DNA of 64,000 bases from Luteimonas sp. RC10 (GTDB lineage Bacteria > Pseudomonadota > Gammaproteobacteria > Xanthomonadales > Xanthomonadaceae). The stretch lies in NCBI RefSeq assembly GCF_014192745.1, contig NZ_JACHYJ010000001.1, positions 723,634 to 787,633 on the forward strand, written 5' to 3'. The notes below the pieces were generated by a model. The model did no database searches and was not told the DNA's origin. It worked only from the letters and a program-made list of their open reading frames with translations. This document shows, in pieces, positions 52,522 through 60,811 of the stretch; the first letter of the stretch is position 1; every line of letters starts with the position of its first letter. The position numbers and the translations under genes are program-made.

Positions 52522-53286
52522 CGGGGCACTCTCCTGGAATCGGGGTTGGGGGCTCGGGGGGCCGTCGATCCGCCAGCCCTCGGCGCCGGGCCGGATCGGC
52601 CAGCGCAGGCCGACGGCCTCGGCGTGCAGCGTCGGCTGGCGGGTCGAACCGACGATCACCACATCGCCGGGGCGCAGGTCGCGCAGATCGGCAGCAGTCA
52701 ACGGCGGACCGGCCAACGCCAGCGACACGGCGGCCGGCAGCTGGCGCCAGTGGCCGGTATCGGCGGCCGCGGCATCGGTCGCCGCGTCGCGGCCGAGCGC
52801 GGCGGTCAGCCAATCGACGCTCGCGCGCAGGCTTCCGGTCAGCGAGGTGCCGTCGTCGGCACGCAGTTCGAAGTCGACCCAGACCACATCGAGCGCCGGT
52901 GCCGGCGGCGGGTCGGGCAGCGGCAGCAGCGAGGTGCCCAGCGCCTCGCTCAGCCGCACCAGCGCGGCCTCGTGCGCCAGGCTCCAGGCGAGCACGCGCG
53001 CGCGTCCCTGGTGGTCCTGCCAGCGCAGCGCATCCTCATCGTCGGCCGCCGGTGCCGCGCTCAGGCGCAGGCCCACCCGGCTGCCGTCGGCATCGAGCTC
53101 GAACACGCCCGCCGGATCGCCGGGGCGGCCTTCGCGCAGGATCAGCGTGCCGGCCGCCGATGGCCATTGCCGGCGACGGCGATGCAGCGCGCGCAGCGCC
53201 TGCGCCTGAGCGGCGGTCAGGTGGGGAATGCGCTCGCGCAGCGGGGTCGCAGTGCGAGGCGGCGTCGATACGCCCGAGTCAGCCAT
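52243..53286 (-). CDS. sctQ: Type III secretion cytoplasmic ring (sorting platform) protein SctQ
   Basis: A 347-residue protein with a poorly conserved N-terminal part and a C-terminal SpoA domain (about 270-347: LPVEVAFELGKVELRLGDVAGLQPG, GELVAVGDTLGVRLL), as in FliN/YscQ/HrcQ. It forms the pods below the injectisome. ATG 53286 overlaps the response-regulator stop by 8 bases, and its stop is 3 bases before sctR. An internal start at 52521 probably gives a second product. Confidence 0.93.
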   Translation of the reverse strand: MADSGVSTPPRTATPLRERIPHLTAAQAQALRALHRRRRQWPSAAGTLILREGRPGDPAGVFELDADGSRVGLRLSAAPAADDEDALRWQDHQGRARVLAWSLAHEAALVRLSEALGTSLLPLPDPPPAPALDVVWVDFELRADDGTSLTGSLRASVDWLTAALGRDAATDAAAADTGHWRQLPAAVSLALAGPPLTAADLRDLRPGDVVIVGSTRQPTLHAEAVGLRWPIRPGAEGWRIDGPPSPQPRFQESAPMSDTDAPDTPAAEAPAPVEDPASRLPVEVAFELGKVELRLGDVAGLQPGYVFALPAHLEGANVTIRANGRVAGQGELVAVGDTLGVRLLSWS

Positions 53287-53878
53287 GTCCAAGCGCCACC
53301 TTCATCAGTTCGGGCAACGAGCGTACGCCCAGTTTGCTCATCATGTTCGCGCGATGCAGTTCGACGGTCTTGATGCTGATACCCAGAATGTCGGCGATGA
53401 TCTTGTTGGGCTTGCTGGCCACGACCAGGTCGAGCACCTGGCGCTCGCGCGGGCTCAGTTTCGCCAGCGCCTCGCCCTGCGGCGCCCCCGCCTGTCGGCG
53501 CTCGCGGCGCAGCGCATGGCCGATCGCCTCGACCAGTGCCTCGTCGCTGAAGGGCTTTTCCAGGAAGTTCGACGCGCCCTTGCGCATCGCCTCGACCGCC
53601 AGCGGCACGTCGCCGTGCGCGGTCACGAAGATCAAAGGCAGCGAGGAGCCGCGGCGCAGCAGTTCGTCCTGCAACTGCAGGCCGCTCATCTCGGGCATGC
53701 GGATGTCCGAGACCAGGCACTCGTCGTCGCCATGGCGGGTGCTGTCGAATACGGTCAGGAACGCGGCGGCGGACGCGAACGCCCGCACCTCGAAGTTCGC
53801 CGTCTCCAGCAGCCAGGCCGTGGAGTCGCGGAAGCCATCGTTGTCGTCGACCAGATAGACGCAAGGCGTGCCGGGCAT
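53279..53878 (-). CDS. FixJ-type response regulator, in the sctQRST operon
   Basis: A 199-residue regulator. Receiver residues are D11-D12, the phosphoacceptor D58 (LVSDIRMPEMSG), T86 and K108. A LuxR-type HTH follows (about 137-199: LSPRERQVLDLVVASKPNKIIADILGISIKTVELHRANMM). It resembles FixJ/TodT/TtrR regulators. It starts 2 bases after the kinase stop and its own stop lies 8 bases inside sctQ, so it is cotranslated with the secretion genes and may control them. Confidence 0.93.
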   Translation of the reverse strand: MPGTPCVYLVDDNDGFRDSTAWLLETANFEVRAFASAAAFLTVFDSTRHGDDECLVSDIRMPEMSGLQLQDELLRRGSSLPLIFVTAHGDVPLAVEAMRKGASNFLEKPFSDEALVEAIGHALRRERRQAGAPQGEALAKLSPRERQVLDLVVASKPNKIIADILGISIKTVELHRANMMSKLGVRSLPELMKVALGHG

Positions 53879-53880
53879 CG

Positions 53881-54984
53881 CTAGATCCTCCTGTCGGGCG
53901 TGGGCAGCGTGAAACCGAACACGCTGCCGCCGCCATCCCTGGCCTCGAAGAATAGCCGGCCTTCGTGGTATTCGATGATCGACCGACAGATCGCAAGGCC
54001 AATGCCCAAGCCATCGGATTTGGTGGTGTAGAACGGCGAGAACAGCTGCTCGCTCTGGGCCGGGCTCAGGCCCGGGCCGCGGTCGCAGACCCGGACCTCG
54101 ATCTCGTCGTCCAGGTTGACCCGGGCCTCGATCCGCAGGCCGCGCTGCGCGGCGGGGACCTCGCGCATCGCCTCGATCGCGTTCTTGACCAGGTTCAGCA
54201 GCACCTGCTCGATCATCACCCGGTCGGCATAGACCGGCGGCAGCGAGGCCGGCAGTGCCAGCTCCACGCGCAACTGCTGACGCTCGGCCTCCAGCCGCAG
54301 CAACTCGAGCACGGTGTCGACGATCAGCGGCAGCTCCTGGGCGTCGCGGCGTGGCTCCCGGGCGCGGACGAACTCGCGCACGCGTGCGATCACCGCGCTC
54401 GCATGCTCGGCCTGGGTGCGCGCGGCCTGCAGCGCGCGCTCGACCTGGACCGGGCCACCGGCCTGGCCGACCAGCCGTAGGCTGCCATTGAGGTAGTTCA
54501 CGATCGCCGCCAGCGGCTGGTTGAGCTCGTGGGCGAGCGTGGCGGCCATCTCGCCGACCGACATCATCCGCGAGGTGAACAGCAGCTTCTCCTGCTGCGA
54601 CTTGTGCGAATCCAGGGTCTCGATGCGTTCGCTGATGTCGACCGCGGTCAGCAGCGACAACGCCTGGCCGCCGCAGTCGAGATCGCGCCAGTGCAGCGCG
54701 TACCAGCGGCCGCTGTGCGGCGCGCGCACTTCCTCACCGCGCGCCTCGCCGGTCAGATCGCCATAGAGGCTGGCCAGCAATGCATCGCGCTGGCCATGGC
54801 CGGGTAGCGCGCCCAGATCGGTAGAGAAACGTGGATTGGCGGCCACCAGCGCGCCGCTGCGCCGATCAAACGCCGCGCAGGCGAACGGCACAGCCGCCAG
54901 GACGGCAGCCAGCGCATCGGATTGCGCGCCGCGCCCGGTCGACCGCGAGCGGCTGGTGCGCGACGGGCCCGTTGCCCCTGTCAT
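53881..54984 (-). CDS. Soluble FixL-type sensor histidine kinase
   Basis: The predicted 367-residue kinase has no membrane helix. The N-terminal 120 residues look like a PAS domain (FACAAFDRRSGALVAANPRF, then LLTAVDISERIE). The HisKA motif LAHELNQPLAAIVNYL has H152. The ATPase domain shows LLNLVKNAIEAMRE, DRGPGLS and GLGIGLAICRSIIEYH. This is the FixL/DctB-like HPK4 kinase type. Signal unknown; no haem-ligand His in an FixL-like position could be confirmed. It heads the minus-strand operon, 72 bases from the divergent FliO-like gene. Confidence 0.9.
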   Translation of the reverse strand: MTGATGPSRTSRSRSTGRGAQSDALAAVLAAVPFACAAFDRRSGALVAANPRFSTDLGALPGHGQRDALLASLYGDLTGEARGEEVRAPHSGRWYALHWRDLDCGGQALSLLTAVDISERIETLDSHKSQQEKLLFTSRMMSVGEMAATLAHELNQPLAAIVNYLNGSLRLVGQAGGPVQVERALQAARTQAEHASAVIARVREFVRAREPRRDAQELPLIVDTVLELLRLEAERQQLRVELALPASLPPVYADRVMIEQVLLNLVKNAIEAMREVPAAQRGLRIEARVNLDDEIEVRVCDRGPGLSPAQSEQLFSPFYTTKSDGLGIGLAICRSIIEYHEGRLFFEARDGGGSVFGFTLPTPDRRI

Positions 54985-55056
54985 GCGGCAGCGGCAGCCT
55001 GCACGGCGCTGATAACGTAGGCCGGCACCGCTCCGGTGCGCACCCGCCAAGATGCC

Positions 55057-55500
55057 ATGACCCGTGCTGCCTGCCCGTCCCGTTTTTTCGCACTGCGCCG
55101 GGCATCCGGCCTGCTGGCCATCGCCTGCTGGTCGGGATGGGCCAGCGCTGCGCCAGCCGCCCCGGCTGCACCGACCAGCGACTCCTTCGTCGGCGAAATG
55201 CTGGCCATCGTATTGCCTTTGGTCTTCATCATCGCTGGTCTGCTGTTGCTGCTGCGGCTGCTGCGCCGTCGCTATGGGTTGTCGAGTGGGGACACGCCGC
55301 TGACGGTGGTGCAGATCCTGCCAGTCGGCCCCCGGGAACGGCTGGTGGTGGTGCGGTCACGCGCGGGCCGATCGTTCGCCATCGGTGTTGGCGCCCAATC
55401 CGTGACGTTCGTCACCGATCTGGAGGCGGACGACCTGGCGCCAGCCAGCGAGACAGCAACGCGCACGGACGCGCGCTTCAATATCGCTGGCGATCGTTAA
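55057..55500 (+). CDS. FliO-like membrane protein at the head of the sctV operon
   Basis: A 147-residue protein. A signal-peptide-like segment (about 1-31) precedes one membrane helix (about 47-69) and a basic RLLRRRYG. A small domain at about 81-125 has LTVVQILPVGPRERLVVVRS, AGRSFAIGVGAQSVTFVTDL, which is the FliO pattern of a strand-rich, Pro-Arg-Glu-Arg-containing domain. FliO helps assemble the flagellar FliP-FliR core and is not considered part of injectisomes. Its place next to sctV suggests it helps build the SctR-SctS-SctT gate, possibly because SctR carries an insertion; that is inference. Confidence 0.78.
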   Translation: MTRAACPSRFFALRRASGLLAIACWSGWASAAPAAPAAPTSDSFVGEMLAIVLPLVFIIAGLLLLLRLLRRRYGLSSGDTPLTVVQILPVGPRERLVVVRSRAGRSFAIGVGAQSVTFVTDLEADDLAPASETATRTDARFNIAGDR

Positions 55501-55506
55501 GCCTGC

Positions 55507-55613
55507 GTGACGCCCGGCGTCACCCTGTCCAGCCCGACGCCGCGGCCTTCACATTGCTTGCGCCCGGCTTTGCGACACGCTTGCAACATCCGGTTGACCA
55601 CTTCCTAACATCC
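55507..55613 (+). promoter_or_regulatory. Candidate control region upstream of sctV
   Basis: GTGACGCC (55507-55514), C, GGCGTCAC (55516-55523) is a perfect palindrome directly after the FliO-like stop; half of it recurs as GTGACGC at 55639-55645. Direct copies CAACATCC (55584-55591) and TAACATCC (55606-55613) are exactly 22 bases apart, two helical turns, and flank a -35-like TTGACC (55594-55599). A weak -10 (TAGGGT, 55615-55620) follows. Regulators that bind such direct repeats include LytTR and FixJ types, but no binding is proven. Confidence 0.4.
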
Positions 55614-55756
55614 ATAGGGTATCGTACAAGGGCAAAAAGTGACGCACGAGGTCAGGGGCAGATGCGCCGAATGAAGTCCAGATTGCGCGGAGTGCGGAAT
55701 TGCGCGGTGCCCGCGTCAAGGCGCGCGCCTGCGTGCCTGCGCCAAGGAGCGGGCGC

Positions 55757-57814
55757 ATGAAGGCCCTGCTCGCCACCCTGACCGGCGCGCCCGCCGGGGC
55801 CGCACCCCGCGGCAAGTTCGGCTACAGCGACGTCATCCTGGCGTTCGCGGCGGTCACCATCATCAGCGTGATGATCCTGCCGCTGCCGCTGGTGATCATC
55901 GACACACTGGTGGCGGTGAACATCTCCATCGGGTTCGGCCTGCTGTTGCTGGGCATCTATATCCCCACGCCGGTCGCGTTCTCCAGCTTTCCCAGCGTGC
56001 TGCTGCTGACCACGCTGTTCCGGCTGGCGATCTCGATCGCGATCACCCGTTCGATCCTGTTGCACGCCGAAGGCGGCCACATCGTCGAGACCTTCGGCAC
56101 GCTGGTGGCCGGCGGCAATCTGGTGGTCGGCATGGTGGTGTTTCTGATCATCACGGTCGTGCAGTTCATCGTCATCGCCAAGGGCGCCGAGCGCGTGGCT
56201 GAGGTCGCTGCGCGCTTCACGCTCGATGCGATGCCCGGCAAGCAGCTGTCGATCGATTCGGACCTGCGCGCGGGCCTGATCGACAAGGACGAGGCGCGTC
56301 GCAAGCGCCGCCTGCTCGAGACCGAGAGCCAGTTGCACGGCTCGCTCGATGGTGCGATGAAGTTCGTCAAGGGCGACGCGATCGCCGGCATCGTCATCAT
56401 CCTGATCAACCTGCTTGGCGGCCTGGCCATCGGCGTGCTGCAGAAGGGGATGCCGCTGGCCGAGGCGACGCACGTCTACAGCATTCTGACCATCGGCGAC
56501 GGTCTGGTGTCGCAGATTCCGGCGATCCTGGCGACGATCGCCGCCGGCCTTGTCGTCACCCGCACCACCGGCGAGATCGACGACCGCCACCTGGGCGATG
56601 CGATCACTCGCCAGGTCTCGGGCCAGCCGCGCGTGCTGCTGATCACCGGCATCCTGGCCTTGTTGATGACCCTGGTGCCCGGCTTCCCGTGGGGTGTGTT
56701 CCTGGTGCTGGGTGTCGGCCTGCTGACCCTGAGTGCCTGGCGCTACCGCCACCAGTTCGAATTGCTGCGTCGCGCGTTCCGGGTCAGCGAGGAAGAGGTG
56801 GTGGCCGAAGCGCAACAGGCGACCGAGCGCGACGATCTCGCGCCGCCCGCGCCGTTGCAGTTGCAGGTCTCCCCGGCGCTCGCCCAGGCGCTGGGCGCGC
56901 ACAACCTCGAGGCGCGCATCGCCGAGACCGCGCAGCGGCTGCGCGAGGAATACGGCGTGCCGGTGCCCGTGCCGTCGATGCGGATCGTGCCGACGTTCGC
57001 CGACGACGAGTACCGCCTGACCGCATTCGGCGCGCGCATCGCGACCGGTCGCCTGCGTACCGATGCCTGGCTGCAGCCGCAGCCGGCCAGCGCGGCCGTC
57101 GCGGCGAAGCTGACCGGGTTCTACCCGGCGGTGGTCGCCGGCGAGTGGACCCAGGCGCAGGCCGACAGTGCGCAGGCACCGATCGATGTGCTCGCCCATC
57201 ACGCCGATGCGGCGATCCGCCGGCGCATGGGCGGCTTTCTGGGCATCCAGGAAACCTCGAATCTGTTCGCGCGCATGCAGCGCGACTATCCTGACCTGGT
57301 CAAGGAAATGTTGCGCGTGGTCGCACCGCAGCGCGTGGCCGACGTGCTGCGGCGGCTGTCGGAAGAAGGCGTGCCGATCCGCAACCTGCGTGATGCCTTC
57401 GAGGCGATCACCGATGTCGGTGGCCGCGAAAAGGATGTGGTGCTGTTGACCGAATACGTGCGCGTCGCGCTCAAGCGCGAGATCGCCGATCGCTATTCAG
57501 ACGACGAGCGCACGCTGCATGTACTGTTGATCCATCCCGAACTGGAAGACAAGCTGCGGCAATCGGTCCGCGTGGCGGGCGGTGCCAGCCAGCTTGCGAT
57601 CTCTCCGGAACTGGCCGGACGGCTCGGCAACGAGGTGCGTGCGCACCTGGGCCGGCAAGCCCCCGGCGTGCGACCGGTGCTGTTGTGTTCGCTGGACGTG
57701 CGCAGACATCTGCGCAAGCTCATGGAGGTCGATTTCTTCGACCTGCCGGTGCTCTCGTACCAGGAACTGGCACCGGATCTGCGCATCGTGCAGGCGGGGC
57801 AGATCAATGCGTGA
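55757..57814 (+). CDS. sctV: Type III secretion major export apparatus protein SctV
   Basis: A 685-residue FlhA/YscV/HrcV-family protein. Seven to eight membrane segments fill residues 20-320 and include FSSFPSVLLLTTLFRLAISIA and the FHIPEP-like region KGAERVAEVAARFTLDAMPGKQ. A cytoplasmic ring domain (about 345-685) forms the nonameric receptor for substrates. AAGGAG (55744-55749) precedes ATG 55757 with a normal spacing, which excludes the upstream open frame. Confidence 0.97.
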   Translation: MKALLATLTGAPAGAAPRGKFGYSDVILAFAAVTIISVMILPLPLVIIDTLVAVNISIGFGLLLLGIYIPTPVAFSSFPSVLLLTTLFRLAISIAITRSILLHAEGGHIVETFGTLVAGGNLVVGMVVFLIITVVQFIVIAKGAERVAEVAARFTLDAMPGKQLSIDSDLRAGLIDKDEARRKRRLLETESQLHGSLDGAMKFVKGDAIAGIVIILINLLGGLAIGVLQKGMPLAEATHVYSILTIGDGLVSQIPAILATIAAGLVVTRTTGEIDDRHLGDAITRQVSGQPRVLLITGILALLMTLVPGFPWGVFLVLGVGLLTLSAWRYRHQFELLRRAFRVSEEEVVAEAQQATERDDLAPPAPLQLQVSPALAQALGAHNLEARIAETAQRLREEYGVPVPVPSMRIVPTFADDEYRLTAFGARIATGRLRTDAWLQPQPASAAVAAKLTGFYPAVVAGEWTQAQADSAQAPIDVLAHHADAAIRRRMGGFLGIQETSNLFARMQRDYPDLVKEMLRVVAPQRVADVLRRLSEEGVPIRNLRDAFEAITDVGGREKDVVLLTEYVRVALKREIADRYSDDERTLHVLLIHPELEDKLRQSVRVAGGASQLAISPELAGRLGNEVRAHLGRQAPGVRPVLLCSLDVRRHLRKLMEVDFFDLPVLSYQELAPDLRIVQAGQINA

Positions 57815-57901
57815 CCATGTCGTATCAAACCGGGGCGCATGCCGCCGGGCCGCACGGATGTTCGCGGTGCCGCGCGCAGCGTACGCCAAGCGAGGACACT
57901 C

Positions 57902-59161
57902 ATGACGCAACGCAACGACAATCCGACGCGGCCCGTGCACCAGGTGCTGCGCATCGTCGATGGCCTGCACGCTGGCGCAAGCCGCGTGCTCGGCGACGAG
58001 GAAATGATCCTGGTGGGCAGCGGTGAGGACTGCGATATCGTCCTCGCCGACGACGGCGTGGCCAGCCACCATGCGCTGGTGACGCTGGTCGGCGGCCGGT
58101 TCCTGGTGCGCGCGCTCGACGCGCCGGTCCAGGTCGGCGCCACCCAGGTCGAGCCTGGCGATCCGGTCGAACTGGCCACCGTGCAGCCGGTGCGGTTGGG
58201 CGAGGCCGCAATCGCGTTCGGCCGTGAGGACGATCCGGACTGGGACGGCTTTGTGACCGTCTTCGCGCCGCCCGACGAAGCGGCGCCGCGGCGCTCGGGG
58301 TTCGTGCGCCGGCTGCCGCTGATCGCCGGCATTGCTGCGTTGTCGCTCGCCTCGCTGGCGATCTTCGCCGCGGTGCTGCCGGGGTCGCAGACCACGGTCG
58401 ATCCGCGCGACCGACTCGACGCCTTGCTCCAGGAGCACCGGGTGATGAACCCGGGCATTTCCGATGGCGTCGATGGGCGGCCGTCGGTGACCGGCGCGGT
58501 CGACAGCGCCGCGACGCTCGAACGGCTGCGCGCCCAGCTCCAGGCCGAAGGCATCGCCGCGTCGCTGCAACTGCGCACCGGCGAGAACATCGCCGCCGAC
58601 GTGGCCGAAATGTTCCGCGGGCACGGCATCCCGGTGAAGGCACGCTACACCGGCAATGGCGACGTCGAAGTGGTCGGCGAGTTCGAAGACGGCGCCGAGA
58701 TCGAGCGCCTGGCCCGCTCGCGGGCGGTCAGCGAGATCTCCGGGGTCGCGCGCATCCTGCCGCGCACGCCCGACGGCCAGGTGCCGCGCACCGCGTCGCA
58801 AGGCCAGGCGCCCGAAGAGCCCCCGCCGCACATCGTCTCGATCGTGCGCGGCGAAGACCCGCATCTGATCGCCTCCGACGGGCGGCGCTTCGTGCCCGGT
58901 GACGAGCTGCCCGGCAAGGGGCGGCTGATCTCCATCGGCGCGTCCGCCCATGTGCTCAATGCACGCGGCGACCTGGTCAAGATCACCCCCGGCCCGGTGG
59001 CCACGCTCGACGACACCGCGACCGCGTCGGCGCCGACCGGAGAGCAGGTCGATCCACGCTTCACGCAGGTCGTTGCCGGCGTCACCGCCGGCAGCCGCGG
59101 CGTTGTCGCGACCGCCCGCAACAATGCGGCCCAGGGCGGTCCGGCCGCCACCACCCAGTAA
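57902..59161 (+). CDS. sctD: Type III secretion inner-membrane ring protein SctD, FHA domain
   Basis: A 419-residue protein of the YscD/PrgH/HrpQ family. It has a cytoplasmic FHA domain (about 15-110: LVGSGEDCDIVLADDGVASHHA), one membrane helix (about 138-160) and periplasmic ring-building modules (about 200-380). It forms the outer of the two inner-membrane rings and links the export gate to the sorting platform through its FHA domain. It is 88 bases downstream of sctV. Confidence 0.92.
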   Translation: MTQRNDNPTRPVHQVLRIVDGLHAGASRVLGDEEMILVGSGEDCDIVLADDGVASHHALVTLVGGRFLVRALDAPVQVGATQVEPGDPVELATVQPVRLGEAAIAFGREDDPDWDGFVTVFAPPDEAAPRRSGFVRRLPLIAGIAALSLASLAIFAAVLPGSQTTVDPRDRLDALLQEHRVMNPGISDGVDGRPSVTGAVDSAATLERLRAQLQAEGIAASLQLRTGENIAADVAEMFRGHGIPVKARYTGNGDVEVVGEFEDGAEIERLARSRAVSEISGVARILPRTPDGQVPRTASQGQAPEEPPPHIVSIVRGEDPHLIASDGRRFVPGDELPGKGRLISIGASAHVLNARGDLVKITPGPVATLDDTATASAPTGEQVDPRFTQVVAGVTAGSRGVVATARNNAAQGGPAATTQ

Positions 59162-59227
59162 CCCCAAGGCGCATCGCGCCGCGTTCGTTGCCTAACACCC
59201 CCTTTGCATCACGACAGGAGCCACAAC

Positions 59228-59563
59228 ATGACCACTATCTCCAACGACGCGATCGGCAACTTCATCGGTCGCGCATCGATGCACAACGACCAGAACACCC
59301 TCCGCGGCACGCGCACCGGCGGTGCTGGCGGCGGCAGCTCCAGTTGGTACGAGGCGATGTCGCGTGCCTGGGGCCAGACGCTCGACGCACAGGCCACACG
59401 CATCACCAACCTGTCGGACGTGATCGGCCAGGGCGGTGACCAGCCGTCGAACGTGGTCGCACTCACCGCCGAGAGCCTGCGCATGCAGTTCCTCTCCAAC
59501 AATGCCTCGACCTCGCAGAACAGCGTCGGCCAGGCCCTCGAGACGCTGGGTCGCAAGCAGTAA
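59228..59563 (+). CDS. Small type III protein, candidate needle subunit SctF
   Basis: A 111-residue, cysteine-free protein with AGGAG just upstream. A Gly-rich N-terminus (AGGGSSSW) precedes a helix LDAQATRITNLSDVI, a GGDQPSN turn and a helix NVVALTAESLRMQFLSNNAS ending GRKQ. The helix-turn-helix shape, length and place between sctD and sctI fit a needle protein (YscF-like), but the sequence match is weak. It could also be another small needle-complex or chaperone component. No other needle gene is in the window. Confidence 0.55.
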   Translation: MTTISNDAIGNFIGRASMHNDQNTLRGTRTGGAGGGSSSWYEAMSRAWGQTLDAQATRITNLSDVIGQGGDQPSNVVALTAESLRMQFLSNNASTSQNSVGQALETLGRKQ

Positions 59564-59596
59564 GCGGCACGCGCCAATCGTTCTAAGGAGATCATC

Positions 59597-60016
59597 ATGG
59601 TGGACGCAATCCAGGCCGTCGGCATCGAGCCCGCGGCACAGGGGGCAGGGGCACCGGGCGGTGGACAGCCCGTCGCCGATGCGTATGAAGTCAACCAGTT
59701 CGCCGAGGCGATGAGCCGCGCCGGTGGCAGTCCCTCGGTCGCCAATGCGACGCCCGACGTCGCCAGCGTCGGCGCGTCCGAGCCGTCGGAGGGCATGCGG
59801 ATGCTGATGTCGGCGGTCGACAACCTCAACGGCGGTGCCGAGAGCATCAACTCGCTGGCCAAGACCATGACCCAGAACACCGGGGAACTGACGCCTGGCC
59901 AGGTCATCGAGATGACGATGAAGTCGCACCACTTCCTGTTCCAGTGCGAAATGACATCGAACGTCGCCAACCGCACGTCCGACGGCATCCAGCAGCTGTT
60001 CCGCCAGCAGTCCTGA
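59597..60016 (+). CDS. sctI: Type III secretion inner rod protein SctI
   Basis: A 139-residue protein. The N-terminal half is Gly/Pro/Ala-rich, with the conserved C-terminal helix TPGQVIEMTMKSHHFLFQCE and ...SDGIQQLFRQQ typical of YscI/HrpB/PrgJ rod proteins. It assembles at the base of the needle inside the rings. AAGGAG lies 7 bases before ATG 59597. Its stop is 13 bases before the sctJ ATG. Confidence 0.88.
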   Translation: MVDAIQAVGIEPAAQGAGAPGGGQPVADAYEVNQFAEAMSRAGGSPSVANATPDVASVGASEPSEGMRMLMSAVDNLNGGAESINSLAKTMTQNTGELTPGQVIEMTMKSHHFLFQCEMTSNVANRTSDGIQQLFRQQS

Positions 60017-60029
60017 CGAGGTGACGTGG

Positions 60030-60809
60030 ATGCGTCTTTCCAACCGTAATCGATGGTCGGGCTGGCTGGTCGTGCTGCTGGCGTGCTTGGTGCTCGCCGG
60101 CTGCGGCGGCAGCCCGTTGTACAGCGCGCTCGAGGAGCGGCAGGCCAACGAGATGATGGGCGCGTTGATCAGCTCGGGCATCCAGGCCAAGAAGAAGCCG
60201 TCGGCGACCAAGGTCGGTTGGGACGTCGTCGTGGCCGAGAGCGATATTCCGCAGGCGATGGCGGTGCTGGAGGCCCGCGGCCTGCCGCGGCAGCACTATC
60301 AGAACCTCGGCGACATCTTCAAGAAGGAAGGCTTCGCGTCGTCGGCCACCGACGAGCGCGGCCGTTACATCCACGGCCTGCAGCAGGAGATCTCGCACAC
60401 GCTGAGCATGTTGCCTGGCGTGGCCAACGCCCGCGTGCACATCGCACTGCCCGAGCGCGATCCGCTCGGTGGCTCGACCGGCAAGACGTCGGCGGCGGTG
60501 TGGATCTTCGAGCAGCCCGGCGCCAGCGTCCGCGACCGCGAGGCCGATATCAAGATCGTGGTCAAGGACGGCGTCGAAGGGCTGACCGATATCAATCAGG
60601 TCTCGGTCAAGTTCGTGGCGATGCCGGCGCCGCCGGAGGCTGGCCAGAGCGGCGGCACCGCGATGGCGCTGTCGGCGGTGAGCCCGATGGCGATCGGCAT
60701 CGCAGCGGCGGTGGTCGTGATCATCGCCCTGCTGCTGGCGTTCGGCAGCCGTCTGCGTGGGCGTAGCGCCGCACCTGCGGAGCCCGCGCCCAAGCGCTGG
60801 CAGGGCTGA
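60030..60809 (+). CDS. sctJ: Type III secretion inner-membrane ring lipoprotein SctJ
   Basis: A 259-residue YscJ/HrcJ-family lipoprotein. The signal ends in LVLAGC (lipidated Cys25 region), followed by the ring-building domains with PLYSALEERQANEMMGALIS, MAVLEARGLPRQHYQNLGDIF, the acidic/basic QQEISHTLSMLPGVANARVH, and a C-terminal membrane helix (about 218-240). The start ATG 60030 has GAGGTGA 5 bases before it. It forms the inner ring with SctD. At about 260 residues it is far shorter than flagellar FliF. Confidence 0.95.
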   Translation: MRLSNRNRWSGWLVVLLACLVLAGCGGSPLYSALEERQANEMMGALISSGIQAKKKPSATKVGWDVVVAESDIPQAMAVLEARGLPRQHYQNLGDIFKKEGFASSATDERGRYIHGLQQEISHTLSMLPGVANARVHIALPERDPLGGSTGKTSAAVWIFEQPGASVRDREADIKIVVKDGVEGLTDINQVSVKFVAMPAPPEAGQSGGTAMALSAVSPMAIGIAAAVVVIIALLLAFGSRLRGRSAAPAEPAPKRWQG

Positions 60810-60811
60810 CC

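Noticed and set aside
54985..55756. HrpX plant-inducible-promoter (PIP) box upstream of sct genes
   Set aside because: No TTCGC-N15-TTCGC-like pair was seen in 54985-55056 or 55501-55756, nor clearly in 48214-48455. A motif scan could still find a degenerate one.
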